DNA of 64,000 bases from Tropicimonas sp. IMCC34043 (GTDB lineage Bacteria > Pseudomonadota > Alphaproteobacteria > Rhodobacterales > Rhodobacteraceae): positions 206,204 through 270,203 of the forward strand of contig NZ_QMEK01000006.1 in assembly GCF_003390845.1 (NCBI RefSeq), in the 5' to 3' direction. Of this stretch, positions 24,513 to 33,447 are shown one piece after another (within the stretch, counting starts at the first letter, position 1; each line of letters begins with the position of its first letter). The notes beneath the pieces were generated by a model. It searched no databases. It worked only from the letters and a program-made list of their open reading frames with translations, and had not been told where the DNA came from. Position numbers and translations under genes: made by a program.

Positions 24513-24878
24513 ATGACCAACAACCCCGACGCGGCCTGCGCGGCCGCGAACGCCCCCGGCCTGCCTGACGACACCCGGCGCCTGATCGAGATCGAGGACG
24601 CCATCGCGAAGATCCGCACGCAGATCGCGACCGCGGATCTGACACGGCAGCGGACGGCCAAGCCGATCGACCCCGACTGGTTTCACCGCGCGCGCACGGC
24701 GCTGCGCCACCTCAACCGCGAGCGCGCCGAGATCGTCGCCCGTCAGGGCGGCCGCCGCCGGCGCGAGCGCCTGAAGGACATGATCATCGCCGTCCTGCGC
24801 GAACGCCATGACAGCGCCGCTTGGACGGCCGTGCTGGCGGAGGCGCGGGCACGGCTCGAGCGGGAGGAGGCGTGCTGA
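24513..24878 (+). CDS. Small helical phage protein of unknown function
   Basis: The 121-residue product is highly helical and rich in arginine and alanine, with charged segments such as LIEIEDAIAKIRTQIA and RTALRHLNRERAEIV. No domain is recognised. It lies between the DUF669 gene and the nuclease gene and its stop overlaps the nuclease start (TGATG), so it probably serves the same DNA-processing step. Confidence 0.55.
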   Translation: MTNNPDAACAAANAPGLPDDTRRLIEIEDAIAKIRTQIATADLTRQRTAKPIDPDWFHRARTALRHLNRERAEIVARQGGRRRRERLKDMIIAVLRERHDSAAWTAVLAEARARLEREEAC

Positions 24879-25822
24879 TGGCCGAGCTTCCCGAACCCCC
24901 GACGCCGACCCTCTCCGCGATCTACGCCTCCTACGAGGCCCGGCAGGGCGACGGCTTCCGCGACCACCTCGGTGCCTCGCTGATCGGCAAGTCCTGCGCC
25001 CGCGCGCTCTGGTACGACTTCCGCTGGGCAACGCCCGCGCGGCACACGGGCCGCATCCTGCGCCTGTTTGAGACCGGCCAGCTGGAAGAGGCCCGGCTCG
25101 TCCGCGATCTGCGCGCCACCGGCGCGACGGTGCTGGAGGTCGATCCCGAGACCGGGCGGCAGTTCCGCGTCGAGGCCCATGGCGGGCACTTCGGCGGCTC
25201 GCTCGACGCCGTCGCCCTCGGGCTCCTGGAGGCGCCGAAGACCTGGCACGTCGTCGAGTTCAAGACGCATTCCGCGAAGAGCTTTGCCGAGCTGATCGCC
25301 AAGGGCGTCGCGCTCGCCAAGCCCCAGCACGCCGCGCAGATGCAGGTGTACATGCACCTGACCGGCATCACGCGGGCGCTCTACGTTGCGGTCTGCAAGG
25401 ACACCGACGCGCTGCACATCGAGCGCGTCCCGGCCGGCCCCGAGACGGGCGAGCGCCTGCTGGAAAAGGCGCGGCGGATCATCTTCGCCCAGCATCCGCC
25501 CGAGCGGATCAGCGCGGATCCCGCCTGGTTCGAGTGCCGGTTCTGCGACCACCACGGGCTCTGCCACGGTGGGGACGCTGCGGCTGTCACCTGCCGGTCC
25601 TGCCTGCATTCGACGCCCATCGAAGGCGGCTGGCACTGCGCGCGCCACGACCGGCTGCTCGACCCTTCCGACCAGCGCCGCGCCTGCGCCCGGCACCTGT
25701 TCATCCCCGATCTAGTCCCCGGCGAGGTGAGCGACGCAGGCGAGGACTTCGTCTCCTACCGCATGCGCGACGGTTCGGCCTGGACCAACGACGCCCGCGA
25801 AGAGGAGGCCGCCGCATGCTGA
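24878..25822 (+). CDS. PD-(D/E)XK nuclease with Cas4/AddB-like iron-sulfur cysteines
   Basis: The 314-residue product has the nuclease core GGSLDAVALG followed by VVEFKTHS (D...ExK, residues about 107-130) and a glutamine-containing helix (AQMQVYMHL). One cysteine near the N terminus (KSCARALWY) and three near residue 220 (ECRFCDHHGLC) match the split 4Fe-4S cluster seen in Cas4, AddB and Dna2. A second group of four cysteines follows in a small zinc-finger-like tail. It is likely a phage exonuclease that processes ends for the RecA-like ATPase and DUF669 protein. ATG at 24878 overlaps the previous stop. Confidence 0.78.
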   Translation: MAELPEPPTPTLSAIYASYEARQGDGFRDHLGASLIGKSCARALWYDFRWATPARHTGRILRLFETGQLEEARLVRDLRATGATVLEVDPETGRQFRVEAHGGHFGGSLDAVALGLLEAPKTWHVVEFKTHSAKSFAELIAKGVALAKPQHAAQMQVYMHLTGITRALYVAVCKDTDALHIERVPAGPETGERLLEKARRIIFAQHPPERISADPAWFECRFCDHHGLCHGGDAAAVTCRSCLHSTPIEGGWHCARHDRLLDPSDQRRACARHLFIPDLVPGEVSDAGEDFVSYRMRDGSAWTNDAREEEAAAC

Positions 25823-27555
25823 CCCTGCGCCCCTACCAGCAGGCTGCGATCGCCTCGATCTACGGCTATTTCGAGAAGGAGAGCGGCAACCCGCTCGTCG
25901 TGATCCCCACGGCCGGCGGCAAGAGCCTCGTCATGGCCGCCTTCATCGACGGCGTGCTCAAGGCCTGGCCCGACCAGCGCGTGCTCGTCGTAACCCATGT
26001 CCGCGAGCTGATCGCGCAGAACCATGCCGAGATGCTGGGGCTCTGGCCCGAGGCGCCGGCGGGCATCTACTCGGCCGGTCTCGGCCGCCGCGATGCGCGG
26101 GCCCGGATCCTCTTCGCCGGCATCCAGTCGATCCACGACAAGGCGACGCGCATCGGCCATGCCGATCTGGTGCTGATCGACGAGGCCCATCTGATCCCCG
26201 GGCGGTCGAACACCATGTATCGCCGCTTCCTCAATGACCTGCAGGCGATCAACCCGGCGCTGAAGGTGATCGGGCTGACGGCGACGCCCTTCCGGCTCGA
26301 CAGCGGCATGCTGCACGAGGGCGAGAATGCGCTCTTCACCGACATCGCCTACGAGGTGTCCGTCCGCGACCTGATCGATCAGGGCTATCTCGCCCCGCTC
26401 ATCTCGAAGCAGACGCAGACCCGGCTCGACGTGACGGGCGTGGGATCGCGCGGCGGCGAGTTCATCGCGCGCGACCTAGAGGACGCGGTCGACCAGGACG
26501 CCATCACGCGCGCGGCCGTAGCCGAAGTGATCGTCCATGGCGAGACGCGCCGGTCTTGGCTCGCCTTCTGTTCCGGCGTGCGCCACGCCACCCATGTCGC
26601 CGAGGAGTTCCGCCGCCGCGGGGTGAGCTGCGCCACCATCTTCGGCAAGACGCCGAAGGACGAGCGCGACGCGATCATCTCTTCGTTCAAGCGCGGCGAG
26701 ATTAGGGCGCTTGCCTCGATGGGCGTGCTGACGACGGGCTTCAACGCGCCGTCAGTGGATCTGATCGCCATGCTGCGGCCCACCAAGTCGGCAGGGCTCT
26801 ATGTCCAGATGGCCGGACGGGGCACGCGGCTCGCCGCGGGCAAGGAGAACTGCCTCGTTCTCGATTTCGCGGGCAATGTCCGCCGGCATGGCCCCATCGA
26901 TCTCGTGCGGCCGAAACGGCCGGGCGGTCCGGGGGACGGGCCGCCGCCCACCAAGATCTGCCCGAAATGCGGGACCATCGTGGCCATCGCCGCGCTCGAA
27001 TGCCCCGACTGCGGTTTCGAGTTCCCCGGCCGCGAGCTGAAGCTCGAGCCGACCGCCTCGACGCTGGATGTGCTGTCCACCGGCAAGCCGCAATGGGTCG
27101 GCGTCTCCGACGTCACCTACAGCCGCCACGAGAAGCGCGGCGGGCGGGTCTCGCTGAAGGTCACCTATCGCTGCGGTCTCGCCTTCCACACGGAATGGGT
27201 CTGCATCGAGCACGAAGGCTATCCGCGCCGGAAGGCCGCGAGCTGGTGGCGCGAGCGGGCGCCCGAGCTGGACGTTCCCAAGTCCGTCGATGAGGCGCTC
27301 ATCCTGGCGGACCGGCTGCGCCGCCCCACCGAGATCGCCGTTCGCCCCGCGGGCCGCTTCACCGAAATCACCGCCTACAGGTTCGCCCCATGCCTCACAG
27401 CCGTGCCAGGCTCTGCGCCGTCTGCCATCGAGAACCCCGCGGCTGGGGCTGGTTCGACGCGCGCTTCCGCGTCTCCGACCCGCGGCGCGACACGAGCCGC
27501 AGAGACCTCTGCAGCCGGGTTTGCCAGGACATCTGCCACCGGAGGTCGGGCATGA
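25816..27555 (+). CDS. DEAD/DEAH-box superfamily 2 helicase with zinc ribbon
   Basis: The 579-residue product carries helicase motifs in order: LRPYQQAAI (Q-like), IPTAGGKS (I, about residue 35), LIDEAHLI (II, about 120), GLTATPFR (III), TTGFNAPS (V) and QMAGRGTRLA (VI). A C4 zinc ribbon (CPKCG...CPDCG) and a small domain follow. It probably unwinds phage DNA during replication or recombination. It starts inside the nuclease gene. The last 55 residues are low-complexity (A, G, S, T, R) and lie over the start of the next gene, so the natural end may be nearer 27390. Confidence 0.82.
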   Translation: MLTLRPYQQAAIASIYGYFEKESGNPLVVIPTAGGKSLVMAAFIDGVLKAWPDQRVLVVTHVRELIAQNHAEMLGLWPEAPAGIYSAGLGRRDARARILFAGIQSIHDKATRIGHADLVLIDEAHLIPGRSNTMYRRFLNDLQAINPALKVIGLTATPFRLDSGMLHEGENALFTDIAYEVSVRDLIDQGYLAPLISKQTQTRLDVTGVGSRGGEFIARDLEDAVDQDAITRAAVAEVIVHGETRRSWLAFCSGVRHATHVAEEFRRRGVSCATIFGKTPKDERDAIISSFKRGEIRALASMGVLTTGFNAPSVDLIAMLRPTKSAGLYVQMAGRGTRLAAGKENCLVLDFAGNVRRHGPIDLVRPKRPGGPGDGPPPTKICPKCGTIVAIAALECPDCGFEFPGRELKLEPTASTLDVLSTGKPQWVGVSDVTYSRHEKRGGRVSLKVTYRCGLAFHTEWVCIEHEGYPRRKAASWWRERAPELDVPKSVDEALILADRLRRPTEIAVRPAGRFTEITAYRFAPCLTAVPGSAPSAIENPAAGAGSTRASASPTRGATRAAETSAAGFARTSATGGRA

Positions 27556-27776
27556 TCGATCCGACCCCCAATGAGACGGCGGCCATGGTCGAGGGCGGAA
27601 AGGCCGGCGGCGCCTATCTCGACAGCCTCGGCCGGACCGATCTCGCCCAACTCAGCGAGGAGGAGTGGGACACCTTCGTCGAGGTGATCGTCACCGGCTA
27701 CTGCGACCACCTGCGCGACCTGGCGGCGAAGGACCGTGCACGGCTCGACGGCATGATCCCGGAGGTGCCCTTCTGA
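27390..27776 (+). CDS. DUF6511-like small phage protein
   Basis: The 128-residue product begins with a cysteine pair of the form RLCAVCHREPRGWGWF and continues CSRVCQDICHRR, a likely zinc site, then a conserved C-terminal region (NETAAMVEGGKAGGAYLDSL). This resembles proteins annotated DUF6511 that follow the helicase in related alphaproteobacterial prophages. The gene overlaps the helicase frame by 166 bases and its stop overlaps the next start (TGATG). The function is unknown. Confidence 0.65.
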   Translation: MPHSRARLCAVCHREPRGWGWFDARFRVSDPRRDTSRRDLCSRVCQDICHRRSGMIDPTPNETAAMVEGGKAGGAYLDSLGRTDLAQLSEEEWDTFVEVIVTGYCDHLRDLAAKDRARLDGMIPEVPF

Positions 27777-30057
27777 TGGCGGACACCTCGTGGATGGCGC
27801 GCGTCGGCGCGCGTCTCGTGACCAACGGCTACGCGATCCTGCCGATCGCGCCCGGCACCAAGAAGCCCGGCCAGTTCGCCCGCGCGGCCTGGCACGACTA
27901 CGCCCAGTGGAACCGGCATGCGAGCCGCGCCACTACTGAGCTCGAGGTCGCGACCTGGTCCAGCTGGCCGGACTGCGGGGTCGGGATCGTCGGCGGCGCG
28001 GTCGCCGCGCTCGACATCGACATCGCCGAGGACGGCGAGCTGGCGCTGCGCATCGAGCGGCTCGCCCGCGAACAGCTGGGCGATACGCCGGCGCTCAGGA
28101 TCGGAAAGCCGCCGAAGCGGCTGATGGTCTATCGCACGCAAGAGCCCTTCGCCGGGATCCGGCGCGCGCCCCTGGAAATGCTCTGCCTCGGACAGCAGTT
28201 CGTGGCCTACGCCGAGCATCCCGACACCGGCCGCCCCTATGCCTGGCCCGACGAGGGGCTCGCGGATCTCGACATCGAGAGCCTGCCCGAAATCGACGCG
28301 GAAAAGGCGGCGGCGTTCCTCGACGAGGCGCTGGCGCTGATCCCGCCCGAGCTGCGCCCGAAGAGCCTCGGTGCGAAGGGGGGGAATGGAGCGGGACACC
28401 CCTGCCTGCCGGCCCATGCGCAAGCTGGCACATTGGCCGCGATCCGGAGCGCGCTCGCTTGGCTGCCGAACGCCGAGCTCGACAACGACAGCTGGATGCG
28501 CATCGGCATGGCGCTGAAGGGCGCGTTGGGCGAGGAGGGCGCGACGCTCTTCGCCGACTGGTCGGCGCAGGCGGCCAAGAACGACCCGGCCGCGACGGCG
28601 AAGGCATGGACGAGCTTCAAGCCCGCGCGGATCGGCGCCGGCACGATCTATCACCTCGCCATGGAGAAGGGCTGGCGTCCCGATCCCGACCTGCTGCTCG
28701 ACGGCAGTCAGAAGGCTTGTGCCGCCGACGAGCATCCCGCGGCGGGCCTCCTCGCGCGGCTCGCCCAGCCCGAAGCCCCGATGCCGATCCTCGCGCCTGC
28801 GCCATCGTTCACGCTGACGATCCCGGGCGGGCTCGTGGGCGATCTCGCGCGCTACATGATCGACACGGCGCGCAGACCGCAGCCGCTTCTCGCGGTGGGC
28901 GCCAGCCTCTGCGCCCTCGGCGCGCTGATGGGGCGGCGCTACCGTACGACGACCGACCTGCGCACGAACCTCTACATCGTCGGCATCGCGGACAGCGGAT
29001 CGGGCAAGAACCACGCCCGAGAGGTCGTCAACGAGCTGTTCTTCGCGGCGGGGCTGGCGCATCACCTCGGCGGCAACAAGATCGCCTCCGGCGCGGGGCT
29101 CCTGACCGCGCTCCACCGTCAACCCGCGATCCTGTTCCAGATCGACGAGTTCGGGATGTTTCTCTCGGCGGCGGCCGACCGCAAGCGCAGCCCGCGCCAC
29201 ATCACCGAGATCCTCGACAACATGACCGAGCTCTACACCGCCGCCTGCGGGGTCTTCCTCGGCGCGGAATACGCCAACCGGGACGGCTCGAACGAGCGGC
29301 GCGACATCGTCCAGCCCTGCCTTTGCGTTTACGGCACGACGACGCCGCTGCATTTCTGGGGGCGCTGCAGGGCGCCAACGTGGTCGACGGCTCGCTCGCC
29401 CGGTTCATCATCCTGCCGAGCGAGGAGGACTATCCGGACGAGAACCGCCGTGCCGGGCTGCGCACGTCGCCGCGACCGCTGATCGAAGGGCTGCAGCGCC
29501 TTGCCGAGGGCGGCGGGGCGCGCGGCAACCTCGCCGGCAAGACCTCCGGGCCCGAGACCGCCGTCGATCCAATGACCGTGCCGATGGACGACGACGCGCA
29601 GGCGCGCTTCGACGCCCTCGGCGACGAGATCACCGCCGAGCTCAGGGCCGCGGCCGGCACGTTCCACACGCCGATCCTCGCCCGGATCGCGGAGAACACG
29701 GCCAAGGTCGCGCTCGTCTTGGCCGTGGGGCGCGATGCGGTCCATCCCGTCATCCGGGTCGAGGATGCCCTCTGGGCCATCGATTTCGTGCGCCATTTCG
29801 CCCGGCGCATCATCGACGCCGTCGAGCGCCACGTCGCCGACACCGAGACCGAGGCGCATCTGAAACGCGTGCGCGAGATCATCCGCAAGGCGGGGACGGC
29901 CGGCGTCACCAAGTCCGAGCTGACCCGCGCCTCGCAATGGCTCCGCGCGCGCGACCGCGACGACATCCTGCTCACGCTGGTCGAGAGCGGCGACATCGCC
30001 ACGGTCGAGCAGGAGACCGGGGGGCGGAAGGCCATGCGCTTCCGGGCGATGCGGTGA
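27776..30057 (+). pseudogene. Primase-polymerase/helicase replication protein, interrupted by a frameshift
   Basis: The first frame (27776-29482) has an N-terminal bifunctional primase-polymerase domain (GYAILPIAPGTKKPGQF; GVGIVGGAVAALDIDI with the catalytic acids), a PriCT-2-like domain (about residues 225-300) and an ATPase core with GIADSGSGKNHA and FQIDEFGMFL. At the G run 29358-29362 the natural continuation, LGALQGANVVDGSLARFI, jumps to the -1 frame, which runs to 30057. The product, joined, would be about 760 residues and is the element's replication initiator. The run is either a lost G, a sequencing error, or less likely programmed slippage. Confidence 0.75.
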
Positions 30058-30071
30058 GGGCCGGGACGATG

Positions 30072-30385
30072 CTTCCTTCAAAGGCCCCAATCCTTCATTT
30101 GAAGGAAGTTCCCGCCCAAGCCTCCGTCCGGCAACGGAAATCCGGCGCGCGGGGCTTCTTTCAATATTCCACACAGAGACCCTCGCGCGCGTGGGTGGGG
30201 ATGCGTCTCGAAACGCCCGGCACCATTGCATTCCCAGAGACCCTCGCGCGCGTGGGTGGGGATGGAAGCCAGACACATACCCCATGAAGAAACTGAAATA
30301 TTGAAAGAAGAGATTTATCCTCATTTTCCCAATGGCTTGCGTCCAAACTTCCTTCAAGCGGACGGCGTGAAGCCATTGAAGGAAG
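30072..30385. repeat. Nested inverted repeats of CTTCYTTCAA framing the mini-array
   Basis: Six copies of CTTCYTTCAA form three inverted pairs: 30072-30082 with 30098-30108 (11-bp arms), 30155-30168 with 30297-30310 (14-bp arms including AATATT) and 30348-30357 with 30376-30385 (10-bp arms). The middle pair encloses the two CRISPR-like repeats. The segment between the replication gene and the RuvC-like gene has no protein. It could be an origin with initiator sites, an operator cluster or the ends of a small inserted element. Confidence 0.75.
30174..30264 (+). CRISPR. Candidate orphan mini-CRISPR: two repeats, one spacer
   Basis: A 30-base sequence occurs at 30174-30203 and, identically, at 30235-30264, beginning CAGAGACCC and ending GTGGGTGGGGATG. 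The start-to-start distance is 61, exactly 29 + 32 as in type I-E arrays. Translated frames through it give the PTHAREG/PTRARVS-like text typical of I-E repeats. The core CCTCGCGCGCGTGGG is partly palindromic. There are no cas genes in the window and only one spacer (about 30204-30234). With two units only, a plain tandem duplication cannot be excluded. Confidence 0.5.
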
Positions 30386-30510
30386 CGCCGGGCGCTCCCG
30401 GCAACGACAACGTGACCGTGACCAGACCTCGTGATCCCGGTCCGGGCGCGCGTACTGCCCTCACCAGGCAGCCGTGCCGCCCCGGCCTCTCATTCGAAGA
30501 GGAGGTCGTC

Positions 30511-31032
30511 ATGGACCGCTCCCCACACATCGCCCCGGCGCCTCTCACGGCTGCCGGCAATCTCGACCGCTGCATTCTCGCGCTGGATCTCGGCATCAGC
30601 ACCGGCTGGGCGTTGCGCTCGGCCGAAGGGCTGATCACCAGCGGGACCGCGAGCTTCAGGCCTGGCCGCTATGACGGTGGCGGCATGCGCTACCTGCGCT
30701 TCACCAACTGGCTGACCGAGATCGATCGGCTCTCCGGACCCGTGGCGGCGATCAGGTTCGAGGAGGTGCGCCGCCATGCCGGAACCGATGCGGCCCATGT
30801 CTATGGCGGGCTGATGGCCACGCTGACGGCATGGGCGGAACTGCGGGGCGTGCCCTATGCCGGCGTTCCTGTCGGCACGATCAAGCGCCACGTCACGGGC
30901 AAGGGCAACGCGCCGAAGGAGGCGATGATCGCAGCCGCGCGGGCCCGGGGCTTCAGCCCCGCCGACGACAATGAGGCCGACGCCATCGCGCTCCTGCTCT
31001 GGGCGATCGAGACGAACGGGGGTGTCGCATGA
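30511..31032 (+). CDS. RuvC-like Holliday junction resolvase (phage type)
   Basis: The 173-residue product has the RNase H-fold pattern of RuvC-like nucleases: ILALDLGISTGWAL (first Asp, about residue 26), IRFEEVRRHAG (Glu, about 85), and the C-terminal DDNEADAIALLLWA (Asp/Glu pair, about 155). It probably resolves branched phage DNA before packaging. AAGAGGAGG precedes ATG 30511 at the right distance. Its stop overlaps the following small gene by ATGA. Confidence 0.82.
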   Translation: MDRSPHIAPAPLTAAGNLDRCILALDLGISTGWALRSAEGLITSGTASFRPGRYDGGGMRYLRFTNWLTEIDRLSGPVAAIRFEEVRRHAGTDAAHVYGGLMATLTAWAELRGVPYAGVPVGTIKRHVTGKGNAPKEAMIAAARARGFSPADDNEADAIALLLWAIETNGGVA

Positions 31033-31229
31033 GGTGGCACCCCAAGGGCTACGGCGGCCATCGTCGGGATCCGTACCAAGTGAAACGCGAGGGCTGGCGC
31101 GAGCAGGGTCTGCTCGAGGTCTCGCTTGAGGACGGGCGTCTGACTTGGCCGGAACGCGAACTCGTTCGCCGGCTCGGCGAAAAGCTCTACGGGCCGCGCC
31201 CCTCCGACGAGGGAGGGCGCCATGGATAA
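31029..31229 (+). CDS. Small phage protein of unknown function
   Basis: A 66-residue basic product (RWHPKGYGGHRRDPYQVKRE at the N terminus). It overlaps both neighbours by a few bases (ATGA at its start, eight bases at its end), a position that supports its being real. No family is recognised. Confidence 0.55.
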   Translation: MRWHPKGYGGHRRDPYQVKREGWREQGLLEVSLEDGRLTWPERELVRRLGEKLYGPRPSDEGGRHG

Positions 31230-31650
31230 GTGGACCCCGTCCCTCGTCGAAGCCCGTCTCGCCGAGGCGGCCTTCGTGCTCAAGCGCCTGCCCGAGCCGA
31301 GACGGCAGGGCTACTTCAGCACTTGGCCAGAGATCGTTCACTCCTTCGCCGACAAGGTGGGCCAGGAGCCGAAGCCCATGCGCGTGCTGCCCTCGCCGCA
31401 GACGATCAGCCGGATGGAGGAGACGCTGACCTGGACCGCCTGCCTCGACCCCGTCGACGGCAAGATCGTCTGGATGCGCGCCCACGGCGAGCGCTGGAAG
31501 ACCATCTTCTGGACGGTCGGTCTGCAACGCTCGGCCGCCCATCAGCACTGGCTCTACGGGCTCTGCGTCATCTCGCTTAAGCTCAACCGGCGTCGATTCA
31601 ATCGCAACCTGTCGAAGCGGCGCGTGATCGAACTGGCCGGTGGCGCGTAG
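31222..31650 (+). CDS. DUF6362-like phage protein
   Basis: The 142-residue product matches, by memory, proteins annotated DUF6362 in alphaproteobacterial prophages: WTPSLVEARLAEAAFVLKRL at the start, then WPEIVHSF, the segment ISRMEETLTW, and RWKTIFWTVGLQRSAAHQHW. The later part looks like a helix-turn-helix, suggesting DNA binding, perhaps in late gene control or packaging. It ends the replication block; a 457-base gap follows. Confidence 0.65.
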   Translation: MDKWTPSLVEARLAEAAFVLKRLPEPRRQGYFSTWPEIVHSFADKVGQEPKPMRVLPSPQTISRMEETLTWTACLDPVDGKIVWMRAHGERWKTIFWTVGLQRSAAHQHWLYGLCVISLKLNRRRFNRNLSKRRVIELAGGA

Positions 31651-32107
31651 CTCTGCGCGCCACAGGGGAAGGTGTGCGGCGGACAGTTTTCGACGGGACA
31701 GAAAACCGGTTCAGGGGCTAGGTTCGGAATAAGCTCGGGAGAGGCCCGCGGCGCGGTCCCGAGCGAAACCATCCTTTCGTTGGCAGGTTCGTTGGAAAAG
31801 GAAAGGCGCTGATCCTTTCCTTGCGGGCCGCTGTCCGCCGCTTGCAAGCCCCTCGGCCGAGTTCGCGGTTCCTTCTGCGCGACATTCGTATGCTGGCGGG
31901 CGAAGCGCGGGACATCGCCAGCGACAGGGCCGGATTTTTGGGAAGCCACCGGGAAGCCGGACCCACGCACGCCTCGCGCAAACCCCAATGAACGCTGGCC
32001 TTCCGACCGGACACCGCTGGTAGCCGCTGGACCCCGTGTGGAGTCCGGCCCGGCATCCGGAGTCCGGAAGTCACCGGCATCCACCCGACCGAGGAACCTT
32101 GCCCAAC
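31651..32107. other. Non-coding gap between replication genes and methylase
   Basis: I see no convincing gene. The stretch is GC-rich with several short inverted repeats, for example around GAAAGGAAAGGCGCTGATCC and TTTCC near 31800, and direct GTCCGG/TCCGG repeats at 32040-32075. It likely carries the methylase promoter. Confidence 0.4.
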
Positions 32108-33424
32108 ATGACGCTGAGCTTCGCCCCGGACGCGATCGAGACCTGGCCGCTTGCGCGCCTGCAGCCCTACGCGAAGAACGCGAAGGCGCACGGGCCGGAC
32201 CAGGTTGCGAAGATCGCCGCCAGCATGGCCGAGTTCGGCTGGACCGTGCCCTGCCTCGTCGCCGAGGACGGTGAGCTGATCGCAGGCCACGGGCGCGTGC
32301 TGGCCGCCACGCAGCTCGGGCTGACCGAGGCGCCGGTGATCGTGCTCGGGCATCTGACCGAGGCGCAGCGGCGCGCTTACCGCATCGCGGACAACAAGCT
32401 GACCGAACTTGGCAGCTGGGACGAGGCGCTGCTGTCGGCGGAACTGAACGACCTGCTGGCCGAGGATTTCGACCTGTCGCTGGTCGGTTTCTCCGACGGC
32501 GAGTTGGACAAGCTGCTGGCCTACGTCGCGGAAGACGACGGTGAAGAAGGTGGCGCCGGGGGCTCCGTGCGGCCGGTGACCATCCCCGAGCCACCGCGCA
32601 ATCCAGCATCACTAACCGGGGATCTGTGGATACTTGGCGACCACCGGCTGCTCTGCGGTGACAGCACCAGCGCGGCCGACGTGCGCCGCCTGATGAACGG
32701 CGAGCGGGCGATCCTGTTCGCGACCGATCCGCCCTATCTGGTGGACTACGACGGCTCGAACCATCCGACCCGCAACAAGGATTGGTCCGCGTCCTGCGGC
32801 ACGACCTGGGACGACAGTTCGCAGGGCGCGGAGCTCTACGACGGCTTCATCGCCGCCGCCGTCGCCGAGGCGATCGCCGAGGACGCCGCCTGGTACTGCT
32901 GGCACGCCTCGCGCCGCCAGGCGATGCTCGAGGCCTGCTGGGAAAAGGCCGGGGCCTTCGTCCACCAGCAGATCATCTGGGTGAAGGACCGCGGAGTTCT
33001 GACCCGGTCTCATTACCTCTGGAAGCACGAGCCCTGTTTCATGGGCTGGCGCCGCCCGAACCGCCCGCCGAAGGTGGCGGAGCAGACGCTGCCCTCGACT
33101 TGGGAAATGCCGTCCTTCGCCAAGGACGAGCGCCCCGACCATCCGACGCCGAAACCGCTCGACGCGTTCGGCATCCCGATGCGCCAGCATGTGGCGCGGG
33201 GTGGGCTCTGCTACGAGCCGTTCTCGGGCTCCGGTTCGCAAATCATGGCGGGCGAGGCCAATGGCCGGCGCGTCTTCGCGATGGAGATCAGCCCCGCCTA
33301 TGTCGATGTCGCCGTGGAACGCTGGCAGGCGGAAACGGGGCGAGAGGCAATCCTCGATGGCGACGGCCGGACCTTCGCCAAGTTGAAGGCCAAGCGGCTT
33401 GGGGAGACCGAGCATCAGCTATAA
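32108..33424 (+). CDS. ParB-domain DNA methyltransferase (adenine/cytosine-N4 type)
   Basis: The 438-residue product joins an N-terminal ParB/Srx-like domain (residues 10-100; LQPYAKNAKAHGPDQV, LIAGHGRVLAA) to a C-terminal amino-methyltransferase. The catalytic motif is DPPY (TDPPYLVDYDG, about residue 205) and the AdoMet motif FSGSGSQIMAGE lies later (about 380), the permuted beta-class order. No restriction enzyme gene is next to it. Such enzymes are common in prophages and serve self-modification against host restriction or regulation. TTG and GTG alternatives upstream are weaker than ATG 32108. Confidence 0.85.
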   Translation: MTLSFAPDAIETWPLARLQPYAKNAKAHGPDQVAKIAASMAEFGWTVPCLVAEDGELIAGHGRVLAATQLGLTEAPVIVLGHLTEAQRRAYRIADNKLTELGSWDEALLSAELNDLLAEDFDLSLVGFSDGELDKLLAYVAEDDGEEGGAGGSVRPVTIPEPPRNPASLTGDLWILGDHRLLCGDSTSAADVRRLMNGERAILFATDPPYLVDYDGSNHPTRNKDWSASCGTTWDDSSQGAELYDGFIAAAVAEAIAEDAAWYCWHASRRQAMLEACWEKAGAFVHQQIIWVKDRGVLTRSHYLWKHEPCFMGWRRPNRPPKVAEQTLPSTWEMPSFAKDERPDHPTPKPLDAFGIPMRQHVARGGLCYEPFSGSGSQIMAGEANGRRVFAMEISPAYVDVAVERWQAETGREAILDGDGRTFAKLKAKRLGETEHQL

Positions 33425-33447
33425 CGCGGGTTAGCCAAATCGCGGCG

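Noticed and set aside
29937..30287. 116-codon frame across the CRISPR-like repeats
   Set aside because: The tail of the frame is the translated repeat text; it overlaps the end of the primase gene in another frame and has no family.
32108..33424. Restriction-modification system
   Set aside because: The methylase has a ParB-type domain and no endonuclease gene next to it, so it is better called a stand-alone phage methylase.
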